Origin: Variibacter gotjawalensis
GTDB lineage: Bacteria > Pseudomonadota > Alphaproteobacteria > Rhizobiales > Xanthobacteraceae
Direction: 5' to 3'
Length of the DNA: 64,000 nucleotides
Assembly: GCF_002355335.1 (NCBI RefSeq)
Contig: NZ_AP014946.1
Span: 3,673,501 to 3,737,500, forward strand
The notes under the pieces are model-generated. The model made no database searches. It was not told the DNA's origin and saw nothing but the letters and a program-made list of their open reading frames with translations. Of the stretch, positions 40,821 to 48,987 are shown in pieces (within the stretch, counting starts at the first letter, position 1; every line of letters starts with the position of its first letter). The position numbers were made by a program, and so were the translations under genes.

Positions 40821-41120
40821 ATGAAAAAACTTATGATTGGTGCCGCTGCGCTGGCTCTGTCCGCCGGTATCGCAATTGCTCAGACGCCGTCGGGTTCCAC
40901 GCCGGCTCCGGGTGGTGGTGTGAACAACAACAATCCGAATGCGCCGTCGGTCGGCCCGACAGGATCGGGTAGCCAGGGCCAGGTTGCCCCGCGCCGTTCG
41001 CAGGAGCCGATGTCCGGTAACACGGGTGCGGCAGGTCGCACCGGCGCAACGACGCCGCCGGATCCGGCAGGTGACCCGAAAAAGAAGGGCACTGCACCGG
41101 CCAACGCTCCGGGCAACTAA
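40821..41120 (+). CDS. Small exported Pro/Gly/Asn-rich protein
   Basis: 99 residues. Residues 1-21 are a signal peptide (MKKLMIGAAALALSAGIAIA). The mature chain is of low complexity, with NNNNP, PGG and GSGSQG runs and Pro/Ala/Gly at the end, and is likely disordered. A GGAG ribosome site is close to the ATG at 40821, which decides the start over an in-frame codon 105 bases earlier. It is followed by a clear terminator. Function unknown; small proteins of this type are common in alphaproteobacterial periplasms. Confidence 0.7.
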   Translation: MKKLMIGAAALALSAGIAIAQTPSGSTPAPGGGVNNNNPNAPSVGPTGSGSQGQVAPRRSQEPMSGNTGAAGRTGATTPPDPAGDPKKKGTAPANAPGN

Positions 41121-41142
41121 TCCAACGCACGAGTTTGTGTTG

Positions 41143-41170
41143 AAGGCCGCTCCGAAAGGGGCGGCCTTTT
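41143..41170 (+). terminator. Terminator after the small exported protein gene
   Basis: Eleven-pair stem AAGGCCGCTCC/GGGGCGGCCTT with a GAAA loop, then TTG, 22 bases after the stop. On the other strand the autotransporter ends just beyond it. Confidence 0.85.
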
Positions 41171-41179
41171 GCGTCTGGA

Positions 41180-43843
41180 TTACCAAACGATGCGGAATCC
41201 GAAATTTCCCTTGATCGCGTCGCGCGCTGTCGCGCCGACCCCGCCGATGTAACTCGCAGCAGCGTAGGCCGAGAAATTCTGCGACAGCTTTGCCGTGAAC
41301 CCGCCACCGACTTCCACCGCCGTGCTGCGCCGCTGCGTTTCGATCAGATCGGTGCCGAAGATAACGCCATCCGAACCGGCGAAGTCGTGCCAAAAATTTG
41401 CCTTGAGATATGGCTGCAGCGCGATCGGCCCGTAACTTTCCGCCGATTGTAGTCGTACGCCGACACGGCCCGTGACGGCGGTGCGATCGGAAAACCCGAT
41501 AGTCGAGAACGTATCGAACGTGGCGTCGAACCATTGACGCTGCACAATCAACTGCGCCTGCGGCTCAAGCACGAAGCTGCCGCCGAGATTCATCGGCAGG
41601 CCGCTTTCGATCGAGCCTGTCACGCCCGCACCTTTCGGCGAGATCCCGATGCCGCGATCCGATCGTGCGCGGCCGTCGAGCCAGCTTCCCATCACGACGC
41701 TGTCGATGTACCAGCCGCTCGGGCCGACGCGCGTCCAGTAGCCGCCGACGTTGAGACTATCGAGGTCGAGCCTGCCGACTTTCAAATCACGCTGCGCGAG
41801 CGCGAAGCCGGAGACATCGCCGGCGGCGCGCCCATAGCCGAAGAAGAGACCAAGCTTGTCGCGCACGCCGTCGCGTTGATACGTGAGCGCATCGAAGCCG
41901 GTCTGGAATCCCGCGATCGTCCCGTCGAACGACGGCGCCACCGATCCTTCGGCGCGCTGCGAGTTATGCATTCCGAACACGCGTCCCCACGCCGCCGAAG
42001 TGTCGCCGCCGCGCAGGAATGACTGATCGCCGGTGCGTTCGTGGAATGTACCGAGCATCGAGAGCCCGAGCTGCCGCGCGACCATCGCGACGGCGGAATA
42101 AACCGGAACCTCCACGCGATAGATCGGGATTGGCTCGGCCGAAGGCGGCACGGCAATGATTGGCGGCGTAGTCGGCGGCAAACCTTGCGCCGGTGGCACG
42201 GCCGCGGGCGGTGGCGCCGGTGTGCCGTCAGTCGGCGGCGGCGCGGGCGGAGCCGGCGGAGTTCGCGGCACTGGCGCCGGCGGCAACGGCTGACTGCCCG
42301 GCAGATTTTGCGAACGCAGATAGTAGTTGTCGGCCAATCCCGGCGTAACGCCGCCGCGGAACAGAAAATACTCGTACGCCCCGGCAGCCACCGTATGTGT
42401 CAGACCGAACGATCCAGTTGCCGTCGTTGCTCCGTTGATGGCCTCGACAACCAAAATGCCGTTGCCGACCGTCGAGCCACCCGGCCCGCCGATGTTGTTG
42501 ACGACGAGGCCCGTCGTCCCGCTCGCGGTGCCGTTGGAGATCACCAGCTTGTCCGACGGCGAGTTGTCGCTGCCGAGATACGTGTTGATGAGCAACCGCC
42601 CGCCCTGGCCGACATAGTTGCCGACGATCGTCAGGCTGTTTGTCCCGGCTCCTGGCCCGGTCGTCAGATCGATTGTGCCCGCGTTGGTGACCGTGACGAG
42701 ACTTCCGCCCGCAAACGGTTGGATCACCGGATTAACGCCGCCGCCCGCGATCAGCGTGCTCGTCGCGTCGATCGTCATCGCGCCCGTGAGTGTGCCGGTA
42801 TCGCCAAGCGTCAGATTGCCGTCGAGCGTCAGCCGTGAGCCGTTGGTCAGCGCAATCGTTTCCCAATTGATGAAGCGGCCGACGCCTGCGGTCGTCGTGT
42901 TGTCGAACGTCAACGTATCGTTGCCGAGCCCACCATTGAGGCTCGTCATTGTCGCGATGCCGGCGCCGGTGAGGTTGCGCAGCGTGGCGCTATCGGTCCC
43001 TCCCCCGAGATCGATAGGACCGACAATCGTTCCGCCGCCCGACCACAGGAACGTATCGTTGCCGCCGGTCGTCGTGATGCCGCCGCCGATGAAGCCGCCC
43101 GTCACCGTGATGGTGTTATTGCCCGACCCGAGATTGACGAAACCGCCGATCGTCCCGCCGGAAAGCTCGAAGAGATCGTTGCCCTGAGCGGCGCGAACGT
43201 TCTGATCGATCGTGCCGCCCGACATCCGCATTTCGTTGTTGGCTTGCTCGAGATTGACGTCGCCGATACGGCCGCCCGTCATCGTGAAAAAGTCGCCGGC
43301 GAAGAAGAGCCCGACGATGCGGCCGCCCGAGATCACCGCGGTGTCGAGGCCGCCGCCTTGCGTCAGCGACTGCACGGTGCCGTTCGTCATGATGAAGGTG
43401 TCGACGCCGTCGCCCTGGTTGACCGCGCCCGAGATCGTGCCGCCGTGGACTTCGAGCCGATCGTTTCGCGCTCCGGTCGTGAAGTCGCCCGTGATCGTCG
43501 CAGTGCTGCCGGGGCCGAAGGTCACGTTGCTCGTGCCCGCCGTGTTCGCGTAGCTCGCGATCGTGCCGCCGCTGAGCACGATCGTCTTCGTTCCCGCGCC
43601 GCCGGTGATCCCGCCGCTGTAGGTGCCGCCCAACACCGTCAGCTGATCGGTGCCGGCCAGGAGATCGATCGGCACGACCGTGGGATTGGGCAGCGTGACC
43701 GCATCGCAGCTGATGATGTCGTTGCCGGCCGTCGCGGCTGGGCTGCAACCGGCTTGCGCGGGCGACAGGACGCCGGAGGCCATCAGCGCGCCCGCGCTGA
43801 CCAACAAACCGACTGCCGAGTTCGAGAGCCTGTGATGCCGCAT
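41180..43843 (-). CDS. Type V autotransporter (pertactin-like passenger, outer-membrane beta-barrel)
   Basis: 887 residues. Signal peptide 1-31 (LLVSAGALMASGVLSPAQA). Passenger about 32-510 is made of Gly/Thr/Asn-rich beta-helix rungs (for example GGTIDQNVRAAQGNDLFELSGG, read in parts) and ends in a Pro-rich linker at about 514-563. The beta-barrel domain (about 613-887) starts with SAAWGRVFG and ends in Phe-Arg-Ile-Val-Trp, the aromatic terminus recognised by the Bam machinery. The passenger would be displayed on or released from the cell surface. Two Cys near the start (AGCSPA and ISCDAV) may bond. Single gene; a role in adhesion is plausible but not shown. Confidence 0.88.
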   Translation of the reverse strand: MRHHRLSNSAVGLLVSAGALMASGVLSPAQAGCSPAATAGNDIISCDAVTLPNPTVVPIDLLAGTDQLTVLGGTYSGGITGGAGTKTIVLSGGTIASYANTAGTSNVTFGPGSTATITGDFTTGARNDRLEVHGGTISGAVNQGDGVDTFIMTNGTVQSLTQGGGLDTAVISGGRIVGLFFAGDFFTMTGGRIGDVNLEQANNEMRMSGGTIDQNVRAAQGNDLFELSGGTIGGFVNLGSGNNTITVTGGFIGGGITTTGGNDTFLWSGGGTIVGPIDLGGGTDSATLRNLTGAGIATMTSLNGGLGNDTLTFDNTTTAGVGRFINWETIALTNGSRLTLDGNLTLGDTGTLTGAMTIDATSTLIAGGGVNPVIQPFAGGSLVTVTNAGTIDLTTGPGAGTNSLTIVGNYVGQGGRLLINTYLGSDNSPSDKLVISNGTASGTTGLVVNNIGGPGGSTVGNGILVVEAINGATTATGSFGLTHTVAAGAYEYFLFRGGVTPGLADNYYLRSQNLPGSQPLPPAPVPRTPPAPPAPPPTDGTPAPPPAAVPPAQGLPPTTPPIIAVPPSAEPIPIYRVEVPVYSAVAMVARQLGLSMLGTFHERTGDQSFLRGGDTSAAWGRVFGMHNSQRAEGSVAPSFDGTIAGFQTGFDALTYQRDGVRDKLGLFFGYGRAAGDVSGFALAQRDLKVGRLDLDSLNVGGYWTRVGPSGWYIDSVVMGSWLDGRARSDRGIGISPKGAGVTGSIESGLPMNLGGSFVLEPQAQLIVQRQWFDATFDTFSTIGFSDRTAVTGRVGVRLQSAESYGPIALQPYLKANFWHDFAGSDGVIFGTDLIETQRRSTAVEVGGGFTAKLSQNFSAYAAASYIGGVGATARDAIKGNFGFRIVW

Positions 43844-44117
43844 AGCAAGCCTCGCCCCTAAGACTCGCCGGAAGGCTAGGCCAGGATTCTTGACCGAACA
43901 ACGCTTCCGCGCGCCCGATCAGTCATGCGGGCAGCGTGCCGTGCTCTCGCGGATACAATTCGAGACACTTGTCGCGACCGCGTTTACGGCGCCGCCCCGC
44001 AGTTGCGCCGCACGAACGAGTGAATTATACGGATGGCGCGCTGCGGCCGATTTGCCGGCGACTTGCTGCAAGCAATCTGTACGGTTGCGCGTTTCCATAA
44101 GCGAAACAACCGCTTAT

Positions 44118-44191
44118 TGGGGAATAGTTCAACGGTAGAACTGCGGACTCTGACTCCGTCAATCTAGGTTCGAATCCTAGTTCCCCAGCCA
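44118..44191 (+). tRNA. tRNA-Gln (anticodon CTG)
   Basis: TGGGGAA...TTCCCCA acceptor stem, anticodon CTG in CTCTGAC, TPsiC GTTCGAATC, discriminator G and encoded CCA (44189-44191). A GGTAGAAC D-arm is present. Confidence 0.96.
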
Positions 44192-44217
44192 CCGCTCGGC
44201 GCCGCGCGAAACAAACC

Positions 44218-44853
44218 ATGCCGCTGCAAAACCGCGTCACACCTTTCGGCGAGATCGTCGCGATTGATCAGCGTGGAACGCTGATGGGCAATCGCGGCAT
44301 CATCCACGACCCGGCGACGAAATCGCTGCTGCCGCGACGCTGGTCGACGAAGGCGTGGATCATCTGCGTCTGCGCGTTCAAAAACGTGCGCCGCGATGTG
44401 ATGAGCCGGCGCAGCTGGACCGAGCTCTTCTTCCTCGACGAAGCGGTCGCGCTCGCCGCAGGCCATCGCCCGTGCTTCTACTGCCGCCGCGCAACCGCCA
44501 ACGCCTTCCGCGACGCCTGGGCGCGCGGCAAACACGCGACGCCGGCACGCGCCGCCGAGATGGACGCAACGCTCCACGCCGAGCGCCTCGACGGCAAGGC
44601 GAAACGCATTCACCCTGCCCCGGACGATCTCGCGACACTACCGGACGGCACCGTCGTCACCGCGAACGACGACGCTTTCACGCTCGCACACGGCCGCGCA
44701 TTCCGCTGGACCGAGCGCGCCTACGCGCCACCAACGAAGCTCGGCAAAGCCGACGGCATGCTCACGCCGCCATCTACGATCGCAGCACTCCGCGCCGGCT
44801 TCCGGCCGCTACTGCATCCCGATATCGCGGCTCATGCGACGCGCTCGTCGTAG
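44218..44853 (+). CDS. Conserved hypothetical protein with HRPCFYCRR motif
   Basis: 211 residues, function unknown. The N-terminal half is rich in strands (FGEIVAIDQRGTLMGNRGIIHDP, in parts); a Cys-x-x-Cys pair occurs in GHRPCFYCRRAT (about 80-91) and could hold a metal, as in HNH-like or small zinc folds. The C-terminal part has VTANDDAFTLAHGRAF and PPSTIAALRAGF. No signal peptide. It is convergent with the CnbZ-like gene, overlapping it by 22 bases at the 3' ends. It starts 27 bases after tRNA-Gln and may be read from the same transcript. Confidence 0.65.
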   Translation: MPLQNRVTPFGEIVAIDQRGTLMGNRGIIHDPATKSLLPRRWSTKAWIICVCAFKNVRRDVMSRRSWTELFFLDEAVALAAGHRPCFYCRRATANAFRDAWARGKHATPARAAEMDATLHAERLDGKAKRIHPAPDDLATLPDGTVVTANDDAFTLAHGRAFRWTERAYAPPTKLGKADGMLTPPSTIAALRAGFRPLLHPDIAAHATRSS

Positions 44854-45581
44854 ACGCCGCGGACATCCATCTCGTAATCGAGGATGTCGACCGGCGGCCG
44901 GTTGAAGTGCCACGTGAGGCCGTTGCGCGCCGCGCCGCGCTTGACGATCTCATCGGCCAGAAACGGATGCACGTTGAACACCGTGTAAAGCTGCACGGCG
45001 GTGGTGTCTTTCCACGCAAAGCCGAGCAGCCCCATGCGGCGCTCCATCTCGCCGAGCACCGCGACGGCCTTTTTGCGAATGCCCGCATCGCTGTGGTCGC
45101 CGAGCGCGACGACGCTGTCGCGATAGCTCTTGCCGCCCTCGGTCGACTCGCCGCTGCCGGCGACGACAAACGACGCCGGCGCATTGTCGGCCTTCTCCGT
45201 ATACGAAAACGCGTAGAAGCCCGGCTCGGGCGGCTTCGCGAGTTCCGGACACACGTTGCTGCGCGCGACCGGGTTCGTGCCCTTGCCGTCGTAGACGCCC
45301 CAGCGCTCGAGCGTCTTCACGTAGACCTCGTTGAACGCCTTGAAGCCCGCTTCATCGAACGGCACCGGCGAGCGCAACTCGCACGCGCAGAACGACGTCA
45401 GCGGCCGCCCCGCCGCCTGGATGATCTTCTCGATCTTCGCAAAACCTTCCTTCAGCGGCTGATGCTCGCGAAACGTGACGCGCACGATGCGATGGCCGGG
45501 CTCCGCCGCGACGCCGCCCGAATATTGGAACACGGCGGGAATGAACCGATAGCCACCGGCCGCGAAGGTTTGTGTCGTCAT
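44832..45581 (-). CDS. Possible aminomuconate deaminase (CnbZ-like) protein
   Basis: 249 residues, cytoplasmic. Blocks such as CELRSPVPFDEAGFKAFNEVYVKTLERWG, NPVARSNVCPELAKPPEPGFYAFSYT (both in parts), SFVVAGSGESTEGGKSYRDSVVALG and the ending LDYEMDVRGV resemble, from memory, CnbZ-type 2-amino-5-chloromuconate deaminases, which act late in chloronitrobenzene and aminophenol breakdown; the identification is tentative. A thioesterase gene of the 4-hydroxybenzoyl-CoA type lies 13 bases upstream on the same strand, which fits an aromatic-acid context. Confidence 0.5.
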   Translation of the reverse strand: MTTQTFAAGGYRFIPAVFQYSGGVAAEPGHRIVRVTFREHQPLKEGFAKIEKIIQAAGRPLTSFCACELRSPVPFDEAGFKAFNEVYVKTLERWGVYDGKGTNPVARSNVCPELAKPPEPGFYAFSYTEKADNAPASFVVAGSGESTEGGKSYRDSVVALGDHSDAGIRKKAVAVLGEMERRMGLLGFAWKDTTAVQLYTVFNVHPFLADEIVKRGAARNGLTWHFNRPPVDILDYEMDVRGVYDERVA

Positions 45582-45594
45582 TCTGCTTCCCTTG

Positions 45595-46014
45595 TTATTG
45601 TTCTTTGGAGAATGCCGCGACGATCGCGTCGGGCAATGGGGCTGGTCGCATGCGTCCTTCGGCGTCGCGCGCGGTCCACACGCGCACCTCTTCGCCTTCC
45701 ACCGCTAGCGTGTCGCCGACGTGCAGGCGATGCGACACTTCGAAGCTCGACCGCCCCAGCTTCTTGATCGCCGTTGTGATCTCGACGACGTCGCCGTAGC
45801 GGCACGGCGCGAGAAATTTTGCCCGCGTATCGACGAGTGGAATTCCTGCTCCACCGAACGTCTGCAGCACGTCCGGCTTCGGCATGCCGAGCGCTTTCTC
45901 AAACAGCAGCGCGGTGTTCCAATCGAAATATTCGAAAAAGCGCGGATTGAAGACGATGCCGGCCGGATCGCAATGTCCCCATTCGATCTGCACGCGACGC
46001 TTATGAGAGAACAC
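45595..46014 (-). CDS. Hotdog-fold acyl-CoA thioesterase, 4-hydroxybenzoyl-CoA type
   Basis: 139 residues. VQIEWGHCDPAGIVFNPRFFEYFD (in parts) is the hallmark of the 4-HBA-CoA thioesterase family, with the catalytic Asp16. The following helix and beta strands (RYGDVVEITTAIKKLGRSSF, then GEEVRVWTARD) complete the fold. It hydrolyses an aromatic or short acyl-CoA in the cytoplasm. It precedes the CnbZ-like gene by 13 bases, so the two are one operon. Confidence 0.85.
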   Translation of the reverse strand: MFSHKRRVQIEWGHCDPAGIVFNPRFFEYFDWNTALLFEKALGMPKPDVLQTFGGAGIPLVDTRAKFLAPCRYGDVVEITTAIKKLGRSSFEVSHRLHVGDTLAVEGEEVRVWTARDAEGRMRPAPLPDAIVAAFSKEQ

Positions 46015-46082
46015 GCCAAAGCTCCTTGCGCGGGGCCGGAAGTTCGCAGACGTTACCGATCTCGCGAACGAATGGAAACGCC

Positions 46083-46700
46083 ATGCCGAAAAAGCCGCAA
46101 AAGAAGAAGCCGAGCAAAAAGCAGCCGATCAAACAGCCGAAGGCGCGCCTGACGCCGCCGTCGCTGGACAGCCTGACCGAGGCCCAGGAGAAACTCAAAG
46201 CCGCCATCGCGTCCGGCCCGCGCGGTTCGTTCCGCATGGAAGGTCCGTTCGCGATTTACATGCAGGCGCCCGAATACGGCATCCTCGCGCAAGAACTCGG
46301 CGGTTACGTTCGCCTGCGCTCGACCGTGCCGCCGCGTCTGTCCGAAACCGCGATCCTCTGCACGGCGAAATTTTGGCGCGCGCAGTTCGAATGGTACGCC
46401 CACGCCCGCATCGCGGCGGAGAAGGGCGTGAAGGAAAAAACCATCAAGGCCATCCTCGCCGGCAAGCGCCCCGATAAGGCGCCGAAGGACGAGATCGCGA
46501 TCTACGACTTCGTGAAAGAGCTCTACGCCGACCGCCGCGTCAGCGATGCAACTTATAAGCGTGTGCAGAAAGTGCTCGGCGATCAGGCCACCGTCGAACT
46601 CGTCGGTATCTGCGGCTATTACGCGATGATCTCGATGCTGCTGAACACGTTCCGCGCGCCGCTTCCGGCCGGTGAGGAACTCATTTTCAAGGAGCCATGA
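46083..46700 (+). CDS. Carboxymuconolactone decarboxylase-like (AhpD-fold) protein
   Basis: 205 residues. A Lys/Pro/Gln-rich tail (about 22 residues) precedes an all-helical domain with APEYGILAQELGGYVRLRS, ETAILCTAKFWRAQFEWYAHARIAAEKG (in parts) and a C-terminal ATVELVGICGYYAMISMLLN that marks the CMD/AhpD fold. The Cys in ILCTAK and the His in YAHARIA are spaced as in CMD-type active sites. It may decarboxylate a lactone or act as a peroxidase-like protein. It is divergent from the thioesterase gene, 68 bases apart. The start at 46083 is preferred to an upstream in-frame codon. Confidence 0.8.
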   Translation: MPKKPQKKKPSKKQPIKQPKARLTPPSLDSLTEAQEKLKAAIASGPRGSFRMEGPFAIYMQAPEYGILAQELGGYVRLRSTVPPRLSETAILCTAKFWRAQFEWYAHARIAAEKGVKEKTIKAILAGKRPDKAPKDEIAIYDFVKELYADRRVSDATYKRVQKVLGDQATVELVGICGYYAMISMLLNTFRAPLPAGEELIFKEP

Positions 46701-46769
46701 CGTCGCCGCGTAGCGAGATGCGCGTCAAATAGGCTGCGACGCCGAGTCTCCCTGTGCTAGGTTGGCGCC

Positions 46770-47096
46770 ATGTCGATGGAGCCCCAAAAGGAAGAGCCGC
46801 CTCCCGAGCGAACCGCACAGATCTTGCGGTTTGAGCGGAAGAAGAAGGCTGAACCGAAGGCGGCGGCGCAGTCGCCGCTCGCGGGCTTGGGCAAATTCGC
46901 CAAGACGAATCAGCCGGACGATTTCGCGCATCGGCAGAAGACGAATGCGGCCGCGGTGCTCGTTCTGATGTTGCTGGTGGTCGGCGGCGTCTGGCTCGCC
47001 ATCAAGCTATCGGAGCTGCGCAAGTCGCAGGACTGTGTCATGGCGGGACGCCGCGACTGCGCGCAGCAGATTTCGACGCCGACGATTTATCGCTGA
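46770..47096 (+). CDS. Single-span membrane protein of unknown function
   Basis: 108 residues. A charged N-terminal half (ERTAQILRFERKKKAEPKAA) is followed by one transmembrane segment (AAAVLVLMLLVVGGVWLAIKL) and a short end with two cysteines (SQDCVMAGRRDCAQ) that probably faces the periplasm. Proteins of this pattern occur in Bradyrhizobium relatives without known role. Confidence 0.6.
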   Translation: MSMEPQKEEPPPERTAQILRFERKKKAEPKAAAQSPLAGLGKFAKTNQPDDFAHRQKTNAAAVLVLMLLVVGGVWLAIKLSELRKSQDCVMAGRRDCAQQISTPTIYR

Positions 47097-47114
47097 GCAG
47101 CTAATAAAAACTCC

Positions 47115-47203
47115 GTCATGGCCCGGCTTGTCCGGGCCATCCACGTCTTACTATTCCACTTTTGAAGAAAGACGTGGATGGCCCGCATGAAGCGGGCCAT
47201 GAC
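47115..47203. repeat. GTCATGGCCCGGCTTG palindromic repeat, copy 1
   Basis: Left arm with GTCATGGCCCGGCTTGTCCGGGCCATCCACGTC (in parts) and right arm GACGTGGATGGCCCGC...GGGCCATGAC form a large inverted repeat. The arms are identical to those of 54828-54917; only the central 16-17 bases differ. Confidence 0.9.
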
Positions 47204-47247
47204 GAACGATAGGCTCGTTTTGAATCGAGGCTACAGGTTCAGAGCTG

Positions 47248-47387
47248 GTCATTCCGGCCGAGCTTGCCGCTCGCGTAGCGAGCCAAGCGAGGGCCGGAAT
47301 CCATATCCCCGGTCGAACGATGATCACTGGGGTTATGGATTCCGGGCTCGCGCGCTTGCTACGCAAGCCAGCGCGCCCCGGAATGAC
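47248..47387. repeat. GTCATTCCGG palindromic repeat pair
   Basis: Two facing units, GTCATTCCGGCC...GGCCGGAATCCATA and ATGGATTCCGGGCTCG...CCCCGGAATGAC, with inner stems. This is another common rhizobial intergenic repeat. It follows copy 1 of the GTCATGGCCC family. Confidence 0.8.
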
Positions 47388-47418
47388 CGCCTCCCGCGAT
47401 TGCCCCCCAAACGAATGA

Positions 47419-47445
47419 GGCCCGGCGCTCGTAAGCGGCCGGGCC
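47419..47445 (-). terminator. Possible terminator of rlpA
   Basis: Eight-pair stem GGCCCGGC/GCCGGGCC with an 11-nt loop located 28 bases after the rlpA stop. No strong T-run follows on the minus strand. Confidence 0.5.
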
Positions 47446-47472
47446 CCAGTAGGCGCAATGCCTTCGACGGTC

Positions 47473-47877
47473 TTAGTTCACGACCGAGAGGCTGACCGGC
47501 GCGAGGCCGCTCATGCCGATCGCCCGAGCGCCGGCCGGCGTCAGGTCGATCACGCGGCCGCGGATGAACGGACCACGATCGTTGATACGCACGACGACGG
47601 AACGTCCGTTGCGGGTGTTGGTGACGCGGACGCGTGTGCCCATCGGCAGGGTCCGGTGTGCGGCCGTCAGGCCACCGAGATTCGTACGCTCACCGTTCGC
47701 GGTGCGATTGCCGGTGTGGCCGTACCAAGAAGCCATTCCACTGTGAGAATTGCCGTAGTTCTTATGAACGTGATGTTTATGAGCCTTTTTCCGTGTCTTG
47801 GCTTCACCTGTGGCCGGAGCGAGAACTGCCAGAGAACACAAAGCGACTGCCAAAAAACGCAAACCAGAAAACTTCAT
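47473..47877 (-). CDS. rlpA: RlpA-like septal ring lytic transglycosylase domain protein
   Basis: 134 residues. Signal peptide about 1-26 ([18 protein letters not shown]), a His/Lys-rich spacer, then a double-psi beta-barrel domain: [35 protein letters not shown], and [27 protein letters not shown] (in parts), with the proposed catalytic Asp in INDRGPF. No SPOR domain, so it is a short form. It should act on or bind denuded peptidoglycan strands in the periplasm. Confidence 0.88.
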   Translation of the reverse strand: MKFSGLRFLAVALCSLAVLAPATGEAKTRKKAHKHHVHKNYGNSHSGMASWYGHTGNRTANGERTNLGGLTAAHRTLPMGTRVRVTNTRNGRSVVVRINDRGPFIRGRVIDLTPAGARAIGMSGLAPVSLSVVN

Positions 47878-48209
47878 TACAAACGCACCCCTGTGTTGTT
47901 TTCGTCTTTGAGTGATGGACCCCCAAACCGCATCCAGGTCGCGCCTTCGTGGTTCAATGAGGCGAGAATAAGGGAACGATCACGAGATATGCCGACGGCG
48001 CATGGCTTAAGGCGCCTTAAGGGCCAAATGGGTGCAGTGCAGCATTGCTGGGCGCAACGCTAGGCTCGGCATTGCGGGATGGGGAACCCTTCGCTATACG
48101 AGCACGCAATCAGCCGGCGCGCGGGGATTCATGCGGCGCCGGTTTTTCTTGCAGTAGCGGCGCAGCCTCGGGGGCGTTCGCAAACGATAAGCGAATCAAA
48201 GGATTAAAC
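47878..48209. other. Control region upstream of acpXL, no gene
   Basis: 332 bp divergent region between rlpA and acpXL. It holds the palindrome GGCGCCTTAAGGGCC at about 48009 and a GC-rich hairpin-like GCCGGCGCGCGGGG...GGCGCCGG near 48113-48140, which is followed by TTTTTCTTG. That hairpin plus T-run could act as an attenuator before acpXL. A sigma-70 promoter could not be fixed. Confidence 0.5.
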
Positions 48210-48491
48210 ATGGCTTCGACGTTCGACACGGTGGCCAACATCATTGCTGAGACCTGCGATATTCCGCGCGAGAACATCACGCCGGAAAGCCATGCGATGA
48301 ACGACCTCGGCATCGACAGCTTGGACTTCCTCGACATCGCATTCGCGATCGACAAAGCGTTCGGCATCAAGCTTCCGCTCGAGCAGTGGACCGCCGAAGT
48401 CAACGAAGGCAAGGCGACGACCGACCAGTACTTCATCCTGAAGAACCTCTGCGAGCGCATCGACGGACTGGTGGCCGCCAAAAAGGCGTAA
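48210..48491 (+). CDS. acpXL: Acyl carrier protein for very-long-chain fatty acid of lipid A
   Basis: 93 residues, close to the 92-residue AcpXL of Rhizobium. The phosphopantetheine site is Leu-Gly-Ile-Asp-Ser-Leu at residues 33-38 with Ser37 modified. AcpXL carries the growing 27-hydroxyoctacosanoate chain used by LpxXL. The start at 48210 has an AAAGGA site. It is the first gene of the six-gene lipid A VLCFA operon and its role is supported by the genes that follow. Confidence 0.93.
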   Translation: MASTFDTVANIIAETCDIPRENITPESHAMNDLGIDSLDFLDIAFAIDKAFGIKLPLEQWTAEVNEGKATTDQYFILKNLCERIDGLVAAKKA

Positions 48492-48516
48492 CGGGCCGCG
48501 CGGCCATACGAGACAC

Positions 48517-48987
48517 ATGAACCTCGAGTACTTCCAGCTCATCGACCGCATCGTCGATCTGTCGCTCCCGGAGCGCCGGATCACGGTCGAGGCGAGGGTC
48601 CCGGAAACCAGCACGATTTTCGAAGGCCACTTCCCGGGTCATCCGTTGATGCCGGGCGTTCTCTTGATCGAGTCGATGGCGCAGTCGTCCGGCTGGCTGG
48701 TGATCGCCGCCGGCGGCTTCAAGCAGATGCCGTTTCTCGCACAGGTGAAAGAAGCCAAGCTCCGCACCTTCGTGTCGCCCGGCGCCCTGCTCCGCCTCGA
48801 AGCCGAGCTGATCCACGAAGGCTCCGGCTTTGCGGTGACGAAAGTGAAAGTCACGCAGGACGGCAAGGCGATTTGCAATTCGGAACTCGTCTTCCGCGTC
48901 GTCGACTTTCCGAACGACGAGATGCGCGGCAAAATGCGCGAGACTGCGGAGCGCATCGCGTTCCCGATGGGGATGATCAATGCCTGA
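48517..48987 (+). CDS. fabZXL: 3-hydroxyacyl-ACP dehydratase of the VLCFA pathway
   Basis: 156-residue hotdog dehydratase. The FabZ signature FEGHFPGHPLMPGVLLIESMAQ has the catalytic His38. It removes water from beta-hydroxyacyl-AcpXL during elongation beyond C18. It starts 25 bases after acpXL and its end overlaps the next gene by 8 bases. Confidence 0.93.
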   Translation: MNLEYFQLIDRIVDLSLPERRITVEARVPETSTIFEGHFPGHPLMPGVLLIESMAQSSGWLVIAAGGFKQMPFLAQVKEAKLRTFVSPGALLRLEAELIHEGSGFAVTKVKVTQDGKAICNSELVFRVVDFPNDEMRGKMRETAERIAFPMGMINA

